This document shows, piece by piece, positions 25,926 through 34,077 of a DNA stretch of 64,000 nucleotides. The stretch comes from Nonomuraea roseoviolacea subsp. carminata (GTDB lineage Bacteria; Actinomycetota; Actinomycetes; Streptosporangiales; Streptosporangiaceae), in NCBI RefSeq assembly GCF_024172185.1, contig NZ_JAMZEC010000001.1, positions 5,414,001 through 5,478,000 of the forward strand, written 5' to 3'. The position numbers were made by a program, and so were the translations under genes. Each line of letters begins with the position of its first letter. The first letter of the stretch is position 1. A model generated the notes under the pieces. It searched no databases. It was given only the letters and a program-made list of their open reading frames with translations, and was not told the DNA's origin.

Positions 25926-26269
25926 CGTCGGATTTCCTTTCCGGGGACACGGCTTCGCCAGGAGGATCACAACGGGGGAATCGCGGCGTGGTCAGCGGGT
26001 CTTCCGCTTTCGCCGGCCCCGGGGCTAGAGTGCGATTTCCGGAATACTAGGATGTGTAAAAACGGTTCCGCTGGGGAGGGCCGGTCATAATCTCGATGCG
26101 ATGGCCCTGAAGCTATAGGGGTCGCCGGGGCCCGGCAAGAAGGTGGACCAGGAGTTCAGGGGCGGATATCCAGGGGGAGTACACCCGGGTATCGAAAGGC
26201 GCATCCCCGGCTACACCTTTGGGGTTACTCCCTTAACCGGGCCCCGCCGCTGAGGTCACAATCCGGGCT
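25926..26269. promoter_or_regulatory. 344-bp divergent promoter region, leuA / prenyltransferase
   Basis: No gene is seen here. It contains TAGGGGT (26116-26122), TTGGGGTTA (26219-26227, followed by an inverted TTAACC) and a hairpin-like element with arms GATATCC (26165-26171) and GGGTATC (26187-26193) around GGG-N8-CCC. It is noticeably more AT-rich than its neighbours. The prenyltransferase ATG has only a weak ribosome site. It probably carries both divergent promoters and sites for a pathway regulator. Confidence 0.6.
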
Positions 26270-27331
26270 ATGGCCGCTTCCTGGACATCCTCGGCCCCTC
26301 GTTCCCTTCTCTTTCTCACCGCCGTCCGCATGCCGCTGCTGTGTGTCGCCGAGGCCCGTCCCGGGGTGCTCGCCGTGTCGGCGCTGCGCTACCTGGCGGG
26401 GGTGGCGCTCGTGCTGCCCGCCGTGCCGGGGCCCGATCCGCTGACGGTGTTGCGTGGCGGGCTCGCGTGGGTCCTGTCGATCTTCGCCGTCTATCTGTTC
26501 AACGGGGTCACGGACGTGGCCGAGGACCGGATCAACGGGTCCGGCCGGCCGATCGCGCGCGGGGAGCTGGCCCCGCGGACCGCCGGGGTGGTGGCCGCGG
26601 TGGCGGGGGCCGCGTCGCTCGCGGTGACCGCGGGCCTGCCGCGCGCCATGGTGTGGATCATCGCGGCGAACCTGGTGCTGGGCTTCCTGTACTCGGGGCC
26701 GCCGTGGCCGCTGAAGGACAGTTGCGGCGGCACGGTCGTGGTGCTGTGCCTGTCCGGGCTGCTGTCCTACCTGGCGGGGGCCGTGGTGGCGGGCTCGGCC
26801 ACGGTGGGGCTGGCGGCGGGCTCGGCCACGGCGCAGCTCGTGGCGGGGGCCGTGGCCGTGGGGCCGGCTACGGTGCAGCTCGTCGTGTTCGCCGGGGCGG
26901 CCACGTGCTGGATGGTGCTCGTGGGGATGCCGGCCAAGGACCTGTCGGACATCCCGGGTGACACGGCGGCGGGGCGGCGTACGCTCGGGGTGCTCCTCGG
27001 CGAGCGGCGCGCGCGTCAGGTGATGGTGGCCGCGGCGCTCGGGGTGCTGGTCGTGTTCGGGCTCGCGGTGGCGCTCCTGCGGGTGCCTCTGACGGCGGTG
27101 CTCGCGGTCATGGCGGCCGGGGTCGTGGCCGTGATGCTGGCCGGAAGGATGACCGGAACAGAGGCCGGAACTGACACCGGATCTGAGGCCGCATCCGGCG
27201 CCGGAACACTTGCTGCCGGAAAGCGTACAGGTAGTGCCGGTCGTGGCGTCCGCCGCCGCCCTTACCGGGCATTCATGTTAACGCAGCATCTACTACACAT
27301 TACCCCTCTTCTGACTAATATATGGCCATAA
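26270..27331 (+). CDS. UbiA-family prenyltransferase with a TTA codon
   Basis: A 353-aa integral membrane protein with about eight hydrophobic helices. It has the first UbiA motif N-x-x-x-D-x-x-x-D (NGVTDVAED, N78/D82/D86) and a second Asp-rich motif 'DLSDIPGD'. The family transfers polyprenyl groups to aromatic or other acceptors using Mg2+. No prenyl-diphosphate synthase lies in the window. A 27-bp repeat encodes three GSATVxL-like units in the middle. Leu337 is encoded by TTA (27278-27280), which points to bldA control. The last ~20 codons are strikingly AT-rich. Confidence 0.85.
   Translation: MAASWTSSAPRSLLFLTAVRMPLLCVAEARPGVLAVSALRYLAGVALVLPAVPGPDPLTVLRGGLAWVLSIFAVYLFNGVTDVAEDRINGSGRPIARGELAPRTAGVVAAVAGAASLAVTAGLPRAMVWIIAANLVLGFLYSGPPWPLKDSCGGTVVVLCLSGLLSYLAGAVVAGSATVGLAAGSATAQLVAGAVAVGPATVQLVVFAGAATCWMVLVGMPAKDLSDIPGDTAAGRRTLGVLLGERRARQVMVAAALGVLVVFGLAVALLRVPLTAVLAVMAAGVVAVMLAGRMTGTEAGTDTGSEAASGAGTLAAGKRTGSAGRGVRRRPYRAFMLTQHLLHITPLLTNIWP
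26790..26890. repeat. 27-bp coding repeat in prenyltransferase gene
   Basis: Units at 26791-26817 and 26818-26844 begin GGGCTCGGCCACGG; a diverged third unit follows from about 26860. They encode 9-residue segments GSATVGLAA, GSATAQLVA and GPATVQLVV inside one loop/helix region. Confidence 0.75.
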
Positions 27332-27401
27332 GTGTTGCATTAGTGTGCCCGCTGCGCGATGCTAGGCTCACTCGTGCACTCCCCATGGTGGAGGGTGGAC
27401 C

Positions 27402-28502
27402 TTGGACGCGGCACACGGGGCGGCGGAGGATCCGGCGAGATTCGTCGAAGCATGTCGCGAAGAAGTTCTGACGGAATTCGATGGCGCACTCAGGAGCAGT
27501 GGAAACGCGCTCTACGCCGATTCCGTCGCGCGCGGTCAGGCTCTGTCCACTGGCCGTTACGTCCTGGACGACGTCGCCGCTACGCTGCGCGCAGGAAAGA
27601 TACAGATAAGTAGTCTTTCCAAATTACACGCCTGGGAGGTCGGGAACGCCCGCGCGGCGGGCGGCGTCCACCCCAAAACGTCACTTGAGGCAGGCTCACT
27701 TTTCTTCAGGATAGCGCTTTCGCACCTGGCACGACATATCCTCGCCGAAACCGGCACGTGCGCCGAGAGATTGGTGCTGGCCGCGACCGGTCTGGAGGCG
27801 AGCCTGTCGCGCCGCATCCGCGAAGCCGCCGACAGCTACCACGGCTTCCTGCTCAACCAGGTGCACGAGGCCCAGGAGGCCGAGCGCCGCCGGATCGCCC
27901 GCGAGCTGCACGACCGCATCGGCCACGGCACGAGCGTCGCCCACCAGCAGCTCGCCCTGTCGGAGGCGTACCGGGCGACCGATCCCGCCCGGGCCTCCGC
28001 CAAGATCGTGGTGGTGCAGCAGGCCATCCAGGAGACCATGGACAACCTGCGCCAGATGACCTCCGAGCTGCACCCGCAGACCCCGGTGAAGAACCTGGAG
28101 AAGTCGCTGCTGGACTTCCTGGAGGCGGTCGGCGACGACTCGGTCTCCATCGCGTTCGACGTCAACGGCGACGAGTCGTGGGTCGAGCCGCGCGTGCTCG
28201 ACGAGGCGTTCCTCATCCTGCGCGAGACCGTGCGCAACGCGCTCACCCACGGCGACCCCACGATCATCCTGCTCAAGGTGGACATCGCCCCGCATGAGCT
28301 GGTCGCGCGGGCCCGGGACAACGGGCGGGGCTTCGACCCGGCGCACGCCCGCGAGCGCGGCGGCGTGGGCCTCACCTCGATGCGTGAGCGCGCGGAGCTG
28401 CTCGGCGGTACGGTGACGGTCTCCAGCGAGCCCGGCGGCGGATGCCTCGTCGAGCTGTACATCCCACTCAGAGGACACGCCGGTGGACCGGACGACGCCT
28501 AA
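27402..28502 (+). CDS. Cytosolic histidine kinase (HisKA_3) with a TTA codon
   Basis: A 366-aa sensor kinase without membrane helices. Residues 1-150 form a helical sensor of uncertain type, somewhat like RsbRD-type regulators. The HisKA_3 box is EAERRRIARELHDRIGHG with phospho-His H170. The ATPase domain has 'NALTHG', 'DNGRGFD' and 'GGVGLTSMRERAELLGG'. Start TTG 27402 with GGAGGG 6 nt upstream. Leu75 is encoded by TTA (27624-27626). The first ~130 codons use far more A/T than the rest, hinting at a chimeric origin. It overlaps the response regulator gene by 20 nt. Confidence 0.88.
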   Translation: MDAAHGAAEDPARFVEACREEVLTEFDGALRSSGNALYADSVARGQALSTGRYVLDDVAATLRAGKIQISSLSKLHAWEVGNARAAGGVHPKTSLEAGSLFFRIALSHLARHILAETGTCAERLVLAATGLEASLSRRIREAADSYHGFLLNQVHEAQEAERRRIARELHDRIGHGTSVAHQQLALSEAYRATDPARASAKIVVVQQAIQETMDNLRQMTSELHPQTPVKNLEKSLLDFLEAVGDDSVSIAFDVNGDESWVEPRVLDEAFLILRETVRNALTHGDPTIILLKVDIAPHELVARARDNGRGFDPAHARERGGVGLTSMRERAELLGGTVTVSSEPGGGCLVELYIPLRGHAGGPDDA

Positions 28503-29148
28503 TCCCATCTCCGTCGCCTTGGTGGACGACCACACGCTGTTCAGGGAGGGCCTGCGCGAGATCCTGGAGTCCTTCGGCGGCATGGACGTCGTGGGCGAGG
28601 CCGGCGACTCCGGCTCGGCGATCGCCCTGGTCGAGGACACCGAGCCGGACGTGGTGCTGCTCGACGTGGAGATCCCCGGCGACGAGGTCACCGAGACCGT
28701 GGCCCGGATCCGCAAGCTGTCGCCCGAGACCCGGATCATCATCCTCAGCATGTACGACGGCCCGCAGCTCCTCACCCGGCTGCTCGCCGCCGGCATCCGG
28801 GGCTACCTGCACAAGAGCGTCCACCGGGACGAGCTGATCGCGGCCGTGCGCAGCGTGTACGAGGACCAGTCGAGGCTGGTGCTCGCGGTCTCGCGCAGCA
28901 GCCTGGCCCACGTGGAGGCGCCGGCCAACGGGGTGCTGTCGGAGAAGGAGCTGGAGGTGCTCCAGCTCGCCGCGCAGGCGCTCAGCAACAGCCAGATCGC
29001 CCGCCGCCTGGGCCTGGCCGAGGCCACCGTGAAGCGGCACATGCGCAACATCTTCCTGAAGCTGAACGCGGTCTCGCGCATCGACGCGGTCAACAAGGCG
29101 CTCGCCGGCTCGCTCATCCTGCCTCAGACCAGGGGCGACGGCGACTGA
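28483..29148 (+). CDS. NarL/LuxR-type response regulator
   Basis: A 221-aa regulator with a receiver domain (LVDDHTLFREGL; phospho-acceptor D61 in DVVLLDVEIPG; conserved Lys in 'LHKSVHRDEL'). A C-terminal LuxR helix-turn-helix (LSEKELEVLQLAAQALSNSQIARRLGLAEATVKRHMRNIFLKLNA) follows. GTG 28483 lies inside the kinase gene, so the pair is translationally coupled. Its 3' end overlaps the convergent aldo/keto reductase by 25 nt. Another candidate for the TAGGGGT sites, since NarL-type proteins bind short inverted half-sites. Confidence 0.92.
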   Translation: MDRTTPNPISVALVDDHTLFREGLREILESFGGMDVVGEAGDSGSAIALVEDTEPDVVLLDVEIPGDEVTETVARIRKLSPETRIIILSMYDGPQLLTRLLAAGIRGYLHKSVHRDELIAAVRSVYEDQSRLVLAVSRSSLAHVEAPANGVLSEKELEVLQLAAQALSNSQIARRLGLAEATVKRHMRNIFLKLNAVSRIDAVNKALAGSLILPQTRGDGD

Positions 29149-30086
29149 TTCCAGTCGTCGAGCGGGAAGACGCCGGCCAGCTTGTCGCGCACCTCGGGCG
29201 GCAGCTCGACCGCGGCGGCGGCGAGGTTCATCTCCAGGTGGACCTGGCTGCGCGTGCTCGGCACCGGCACCGTGTGCTCGCCCTGCGCGAGCAGCCAGGC
29301 CAGCGCGAGCCGGCCGGCGCTGAGGTCGAGCTGGGCCGCCGCGGCCTCCAGCGCCTGGAGGCCGGCGCAGTGGCGGTCCTGGCCGGGCCCGAAGCGGGGG
29401 TCGTCGCCGCGCCAGTCGCCCGCCTCGAACCGGGCGTCCACCCGGACCCGGCCGGTGAGGAAGCCCCGGCCGAGCGGGCGCGCGGCCACCAGCGCGATGC
29501 CCAGCTCGCGCGCCGCGGCGATCAGGTCGGGGTCGGCGTAGCGGCCCCACACCGAGTACTCGACGCCCAGGGCGGTCACCGGGTGGACGGCGTGGGCCTC
29601 GCGCAGCTGCCGCAGCGTGCCGTTGGTCAGCCCGACGTAGCGGATCTTGCCGGCCCGGACCAGCTCGGCCAGGCGGCCCATGCTCTCCTCGACCGGCCCG
29701 CGGCCGTCGCGGCAGTGCAGGTAGTACAGGTCGATGCACTCGGCGCCGAGCCGTTCGAGCGAGGCGTCGCAGTCGCGCTCCAGCGCGGCCGGGTCGTCGT
29801 CGTAGCGCACCTGGCCGGCGGGCCCGAGGGCGCGCACGCCGCCCCGGGTGCTCACCACCACCTCGTCCGACCGGCCGGCCACGGCCCGCCCGATCAGCCG
29901 CTCGACCCGGCCCTCCGCGTAGAAGGCGGAGGTGTCGAGCAGGGTCACCCCCGCGTCGAGCGCCCGGCGGACCAGCCGGTCGGCGTCGCCCTCGTGCGCC
30001 CTGCCGTAGGCGCCGGCCAGGGCGAGCGAGCCCAGCCCGATGGAAGAGACGACCGGCCCCCTCCGGCCCAACCTCGTGTAACGCAC
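29124..30086 (-). CDS. Aldo/keto reductase, catalytic Lys replaced by Arg
   Basis: A 320-aa NAD(P)H-dependent (beta/alpha)8-barrel reductase. Of the AKR tetrad, Asp51 and Tyr56 (DTSAFYAEG) and His124 (LYYLHCRDG) are present. The usual Lys reads Arg81 (VVVSTRGG). In this sugar-rich context it may be the missing 4-keto (or 2,3-enoyl) reductase of the deoxyhexose pathway, since no SDR 4-ketoreductase is otherwise assigned. The K-to-R change makes activity uncertain. It diverges from the PPTase gene across a regulator-site-rich 285-bp gap. Confidence 0.8.
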   Translation of the reverse strand: MRYTRLGRRGPVVSSIGLGSLALAGAYGRAHEGDADRLVRRALDAGVTLLDTSAFYAEGRVERLIGRAVAGRSDEVVVSTRGGVRALGPAGQVRYDDDPAALERDCDASLERLGAECIDLYYLHCRDGRGPVEESMGRLAELVRAGKIRYVGLTNGTLRQLREAHAVHPVTALGVEYSVWGRYADPDLIAAARELGIALVAARPLGRGFLTGRVRVDARFEAGDWRGDDPRFGPGQDRHCAGLQALEAAAAQLDLSAGRLALAWLLAQGEHTVPVPSTRSQVHLEMNLAAAAVELPPEVRDKLAGVFPLDDWNQSPSPLV

Positions 30087-30210
30087 CGAAATCCCTCCGT
30101 GCGCCTTACCCGATCACCGGCTCCGATCGGGAACCGGAAAATCGGGGAACGAATGCAGGTCTTGCGCGGGAGACCAGGCGCGGCTGTCGATTAGCGAGCT
30201 TCAGGTGTTA

Positions 30211-30270
30211 CCCAATAGTAGGGGAAGCTCCGGCGTACGCAACGCCCAATACCCCTATTGAACCCCTTAA
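30211..30270. promoter_or_regulatory. Divergent promoter with CCCAATA / ACCCCTA elements
   Basis: The gap between the aldo/keto reductase (30086) and PPTase (30372) contains CCCAATA twice (30211-30217, 30245-30251), TAGGGG (30219-30224), the palindrome CAATACCCCTATTG (30247-30260) and AACCCCTTAA (30261-30270). ACCCCTA here is the inverse of the TAGGGGT element of the other cluster promoters. Confidence 0.55.
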
Positions 30271-30371
30271 TAACCCGCATGGACCCATAAAGAGTTTTGT
30301 TGGCCTTTTGGGCTATTAGCCGCATTGGCTACTGTGCGAGTGTTCCGTGCGGACGGTGGTCAGGAGGTCGT

Positions 30372-31070
30372 GTGATCGAGAAGATCCTGCCGGCGACCGT
30401 CAAGGCATTCGAGGCCTTCAACGACCCGCCCGAGGCCGCCCTCTTTCCCGAGGAGGCCGAGCTGGTGCGCCGCGTCGCCGACAAGCGCCGCCGCGAGTTC
30501 ACCACGGCCCGCCACTGCGCCCGCAAGGCCATGGAGCGGCTCGGCGTGCGCCCGGTCCCCGTGCTCAGCGGCCCGTACGGCGAGCCCTGCTGGCCCCACG
30601 GCACCACCGGCAGCATCACCCACTGCGCCGGCTACCGGGCCGCGGCCGTCGGCGTCTACCCCGCGCTCATCGGCATCGACGCCGAGCCGGACGCCCCGCT
30701 GCCGCCCGGCGTCCTGGAGGCCGTCTCCGTGCCCAAGGAGCGCGACATGGTCCGCCGCCTCGCCGAGCGGCACCCCGGCACGTCCTGGGACCGCCTGCTG
30801 TTCAGCACCAAGGAGTCCGTCTACAAAGCCTGGTTCCCGCTGGCCGGGCGATGGCTGGACTTCCAGGACGCGGCCGTCACCGTGGACCCGCTGCGCGGCA
30901 CGTTCACCGCGCACCTCATGGTCTCGGGGCCGCGCTGGCAGGGGGAGCGGCTGACCGGCTTCACCGGGCGCTGGACGGCCGGCCGGGGCCTGCTGCTCAC
31001 CGCCATCGCCGTAGCCGGCACGGCCCGGCCCGCCGGAGCGGGCGCGCACCGGGCGGGGGCGCGGCCATGA
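30372..31070 (+). CDS. Sfp-type 4'-phosphopantetheinyl transferase
   Basis: A 232-aa PPTase that converts apo-ACP to holo-ACP using CoA. It has the Mg2+ motif IGIDAEPD (~residue 100) and 'LLFSTKESVYKAWFPL' (the K-E-x-x-x-K signature) with 'GSITHC' upstream, close to EntD/NpsF-type enzymes. GTG 30372 is chosen because AGGAGG lies at 30362-30367; a longer reading from 30297 crosses the promoter. It overlaps the following oxidoreductase by ATGA. Probably activates the cluster ACP. Confidence 0.9.
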   Translation: MIEKILPATVKAFEAFNDPPEAALFPEEAELVRRVADKRRREFTTARHCARKAMERLGVRPVPVLSGPYGEPCWPHGTTGSITHCAGYRAAAVGVYPALIGIDAEPDAPLPPGVLEAVSVPKERDMVRRLAERHPGTSWDRLLFSTKESVYKAWFPLAGRWLDFQDAAVTVDPLRGTFTAHLMVSGPRWQGERLTGFTGRWTAGRGLLLTAIAVAGTARPAGAGAHRAGARP

Positions 31071-31903
31071 GGTTCGGGGTGGTGCTCATCAGCGAGGGCG
31101 GCACGCGCGCCCAGTGGGCGGCCACGTGCCGCCGCGCCGAGGCCCTCGGCTACGACGTCATCGCCGTGCCCGACCATCTCAACCTGATGGCGCCGTTCCC
31201 CACCGCCCTGCTCGCCGCCGAGGTCACCGAGCGGCCGGTCATCGGCACGTACGTGCTCAACGCCTCCTTCCACCGGCCCGCGCTGCTCGCCCGGGACGTG
31301 GCCACCCTGGACCTGCTCATCGGCGGCCGGCTGGAGCTGGGGCTCGGCACCGGGTACGTGCGCGAGGAGTTCGAGGCGGCCGGCCTGCCGTTCGGCGCGG
31401 GCCACCGCGTACGGGCCCTGGAGCACCTGGTCGGCGAGCTCGACGGGCTGCTGGCCGGCCGGATGCCGCCGCTCATGGTGGGCGGGCACGGCGACCGGGT
31501 GCTGCGCCTGGCCGCCCGCCGCGCCGGGACCGTCAGCTTCACCGGCGCCCCGTTCCGCCCCGAGTACGGCAGGACCGCCCTCGTGGACGCGCGCGAGCTG
31601 ACCCGGCGGGTGGCCTTCGCCCGGCGCGAGGCCGGGCCGCGCGCCGCGGACCTGGAGCTGAACGTCCTGTCCAAGGCGACCGTGCTCACCCGCGACCGGC
31701 GGGCCGGCGTCGAGAGCCTGCGGCGCTACGCCCCCGACCTGACCACCGAGCAGCTCCTGGACGTGCCGATGCTGTTCGCCGGCACGCCCGAGGACATCGC
31801 CGAGCAGGTGCGCCGGCACGAGAAGACGTACGGCTTCACCTACTTCACGGTGATGGAGCCCGCCATGGACGACTTCGGCAAGGTCATCGAGCTCCTGCGG
31901 TGA
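31067..31903 (+). CDS. LLM-class (F420/FMN) flavin-dependent oxidoreductase
   Basis: A 278-aa luciferase-like monooxygenase-fold protein. It starts MRFGVVLISEGGTRAQWAATC, then has 'VPDHLNLMAPFPTALLAAEVT', 'DLLIGGRLELGLGTGY', 'MVGGHGDRVLRLAARRAGT' and 'LFAGTPEDIAEQVRRHEKTYGFTYF'. These are typical of the F420-dependent TIGR03621-like group. It starts inside the PPTase stop (ATGA) and converges with the 2,3-dehydratase, overlapping it by 20 nt. Role in the pathway unknown: oxidation or reduction of an intermediate. Confidence 0.85.
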   Translation: MRFGVVLISEGGTRAQWAATCRRAEALGYDVIAVPDHLNLMAPFPTALLAAEVTERPVIGTYVLNASFHRPALLARDVATLDLLIGGRLELGLGTGYVREEFEAAGLPFGAGHRVRALEHLVGELDGLLAGRMPPLMVGGHGDRVLRLAARRAGTVSFTGAPFRPEYGRTALVDARELTRRVAFARREAGPRAADLELNVLSKATVLTRDRRAGVESLRRYAPDLTTEQLLDVPMLFAGTPEDIAEQVRRHEKTYGFTYFTVMEPAMDDFGKVIELLR

Positions 31904-33338
31904 GCAGCGGCACCCGCGCCCGCGACGGCACGCCGTACGCGGGGCCGTGGGCCAGGCCGTGCAGGCAGGCCGTCAGGCTGCGGGCCTCCACATTGAGGTA
32001 GTAGCTGTGCCGCAGCAGCTCGTCGATCTGGTGCAGCGCGAGCCAGCGGAAGCCCGGATGGCCCGGCAGCGGGTCGTCGTCCGTCTCGACCACGACGTAG
32101 CGGTTGCGGGCGTGGTGGAAGCGGCCGCCCTCCTCCGACAGGACGGTGTCGAAGCGCACCCGGCCCGGCGCCGCGCCCGCCAGGGTGTCCACCACGAGGT
32201 CCACGAGCGGCGGGCGGGCCGCCGGCGGCAGGTGGTCGTAGTTGCCCGGCGTGCACTGCACGGTCGGCGCCAGCTCCACCACGTCGGTGTAGCCGGGATC
32301 GACGCGCGCCCGCACGAGCGCGTGGACCACCCCGCCGATCCGGCGCACGAGGAACGCCACCAGGCCCGTGCCCACCGGCGCGAGCATCGGCTGCGACCAG
32401 CCGGACACCTCCCGCCCGCGCGCCTCGACCCGTACCCCGATCACGTCGAAGAAGCGGCCCGACTCGTGCGAGATGCGCCCGCCCGACCGGCGCCAGCCGC
32501 GCACCCGGTCGAGCGGCACCAGCGCGGCGCGCACGTCGGCCGTGGAGCGGGCGCCGCTGAGCCAGCTCAGGATCTCGCCCAGCTCGTGGCGGGCCCCGCG
32601 CGAGGCGTCGCGCGAGCGGGCCACCGCCGCCGCGAAGCCGCCGGCCGGCTCCGCGCCACGCTGGGGCGGCAGGCACGACAGCACGGTCCGCGCGTCCATG
32701 TTCACCCGGTCCGGCACCGCCAGCAGCCCGTACACCCGCGCGAGCGGCAGCCACCGGAACCCCTCGGCGGCCGGCACGCGCTCCGCGACCTCCACCACCA
32801 TGTTGCGGTTGCGCTTGCGGTAGAACCACGCGCCCTGCTCCGACTGGCGCGTGTCGGCCAGCACCCGGCCGCGCGGCTCGCGGAAGAACTCCAGGTACGG
32901 CACCGCCCGCCCCTGGTGGACCCGCGTGTAGTTGCTCCGCGTGGCCTGCACCGTGGGGGAGACCTGGGGGCCGTCGGGATTGCCGGGCTCGTTCTTGGCC
33001 TGCATGAGCACGTACGGCACCCCGTCCACCCGCTTGAGCAGGATGCCCAGGATGCCGGTCTCGGGCTGGTTGATGATGGGCTGGGTCCAGGCCGGCACCG
33101 GCTCGCCGGGGCGCCGGACGTCGAGCCCCTCGACGGTGAAGAAGCCGCCGCTGTCGTGCCGCAGGTTGCCGGTCGCCGGGTCGGTGCGCCAGCCGGGCAG
33201 CTCCTCCAGCGGCAGCCGCGTCACCTCCATGGAGGTGTGCCCGGCGACCTCCTGGAGCCAGTCGTGAACGTCGATGATGGCAGGCTCCTCACCCCGGGTC
33301 CTGTCGTCCGTTGCCGAAGCTGTCACGCCCCGCGGCAC
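31884..33338 (-). CDS. NDP-hexose 2,3-dehydratase
   Basis: A 484-aa enzyme made of two homologous halves (~30-240 and ~260-480), as in EvaA/TylCVI. It removes C2-OH from TDP-4-keto-6-deoxyglucose to begin 2-deoxysugar formation. Each half carries the repeated 'W-x-Q-P' and 'S-P-T-V-Q' type segments (QPIINQPETGILGILLKR, VSPTVQATRSNY; QPMLAPVGTGLVAFLVRR, LAPTVQCTPGNY). GTG 33338 or GTG 33327 may be the start; neither has a strong ribosome site. Confidence 0.92.
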   Translation of the reverse strand: MPRGVTASATDDRTRGEEPAIIDVHDWLQEVAGHTSMEVTRLPLEELPGWRTDPATGNLRHDSGGFFTVEGLDVRRPGEPVPAWTQPIINQPETGILGILLKRVDGVPYVLMQAKNEPGNPDGPQVSPTVQATRSNYTRVHQGRAVPYLEFFREPRGRVLADTRQSEQGAWFYRKRNRNMVVEVAERVPAAEGFRWLPLARVYGLLAVPDRVNMDARTVLSCLPPQRGAEPAGGFAAAVARSRDASRGARHELGEILSWLSGARSTADVRAALVPLDRVRGWRRSGGRISHESGRFFDVIGVRVEARGREVSGWSQPMLAPVGTGLVAFLVRRIGGVVHALVRARVDPGYTDVVELAPTVQCTPGNYDHLPPAARPPLVDLVVDTLAGAAPGRVRFDTVLSEEGGRFHHARNRYVVVETDDDPLPGHPGFRWLALHQIDELLRHSYYLNVEARSLTACLHGLAHGPAYGVPSRARVPLLTAGAR

Positions 33339-33414
33339 CCCTCAACCCCTGGCCGCCCCGCCCGCCACCCCAGCCGGCCGTGGGCCCCGGGAAGCCCGGC
33401 AGGATAGGGGTTCT

Positions 33415-33422
33415 GCGGCGGG
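33415..33422 (+). promoter_or_regulatory. TAGGGGTT element between 2,3-dehydratase and DUF1707 gene
   Basis: TAGGGGTT at 33415-33422, 77 bp from the 2,3-dehydratase start (minus) and 33 bp before the DUF1707 ATG (plus). It belongs to the recurrent set in cluster promoters. Confidence 0.5.
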
Positions 33423-33454
33423 CGGCCCCTTCGTAGCCTTCTAGGGTGGACGCC

Positions 33455-34051
33455 ATGACCGATCATCGGGACGTGCGAGCCAGTGACCAGGACCGCGAAC
33501 GCGTGGCGGAGGCGCTGCGGGTGGCGGTGAGCGAGGGACGGATCACGCTGGAGGAGCTGAACGAGCGGATCGACCTGACCTACCGGGCGCGCACACTCGG
33601 CGAGCTCGACGAGGTCGTGGCCGACCTGCCGAGGGACGGATCGCTGCCCGCGGTCGTCACCGCGGCCCCCGTCCAGGGCTTACCGGGGCCCGCCGAGCTC
33701 CAGCTCCACACGGGCAGCGGCAAGGTCGCGCAGGTGGGCCGCTGGGCGGTGCCCCGGCACATCAGCGCGAAGGCGGGCAGATGGGGCACGGTGCGGATCG
33801 ACTTCACCCTGGCCGACTGCCCCCACCGCGAGGTCCATCTCGACGTCGAGATCACCTCCTGGTTCGGCGACATCGTGGTCGCGGTCCCGCGGGGCTGGCA
33901 GGTCCGTGACGAGCAGGTCGTCCGCCGGTGGATGGGCGCCGTCCACAACCGCCCCCCGGCGCCGCTCGCGCCGGACGGCGTCACCGTACGGCTCACGGGC
34001 TACGTGCAGACCGGAGACGTCTGGGTGAGGTACCGCCGGCCGGTCACCTGA
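33455..34051 (+). CDS. DUF1707-domain protein
   Basis: A 198-aa protein. Residues ~4-55 are the DUF1707 helical domain (VRASDQDRERVAEALRVAVSEGRITLEELNERIDLTYRARTLGELDEVVADLP), typical of small actinobacterial envelope/stress proteins. The rest is a beta-rich domain (TSWFGDIVVAVPRGWQV) resembling LiaF-like C-terminal folds. ATG 33455 with AGGGTGG at 33443-33449. It sits 26 bp before the C-methyltransferase inside the sugar block, but no sugar role is evident. Confidence 0.8.
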   Translation: MTDHRDVRASDQDRERVAEALRVAVSEGRITLEELNERIDLTYRARTLGELDEVVADLPRDGSLPAVVTAAPVQGLPGPAELQLHTGSGKVAQVGRWAVPRHISAKAGRWGTVRIDFTLADCPHREVHLDVEITSWFGDIVVAVPRGWQVRDEQVVRRWMGAVHNRPPAPLAPDGVTVRLTGYVQTGDVWVRYRRPVT

Positions 34052-34077
34052 GCCGGCCGCAAGCTGAGGAGGAACGC

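Noticed and set aside
21330..26090. A very long open frame on the plus strand opposite the LAL regulator and leuA
   Set aside because: It is the antisense shadow of two clear minus-strand genes in GC-rich DNA; its translation is low-complexity Arg/Gly/Ala/Val-rich and matches no fold.
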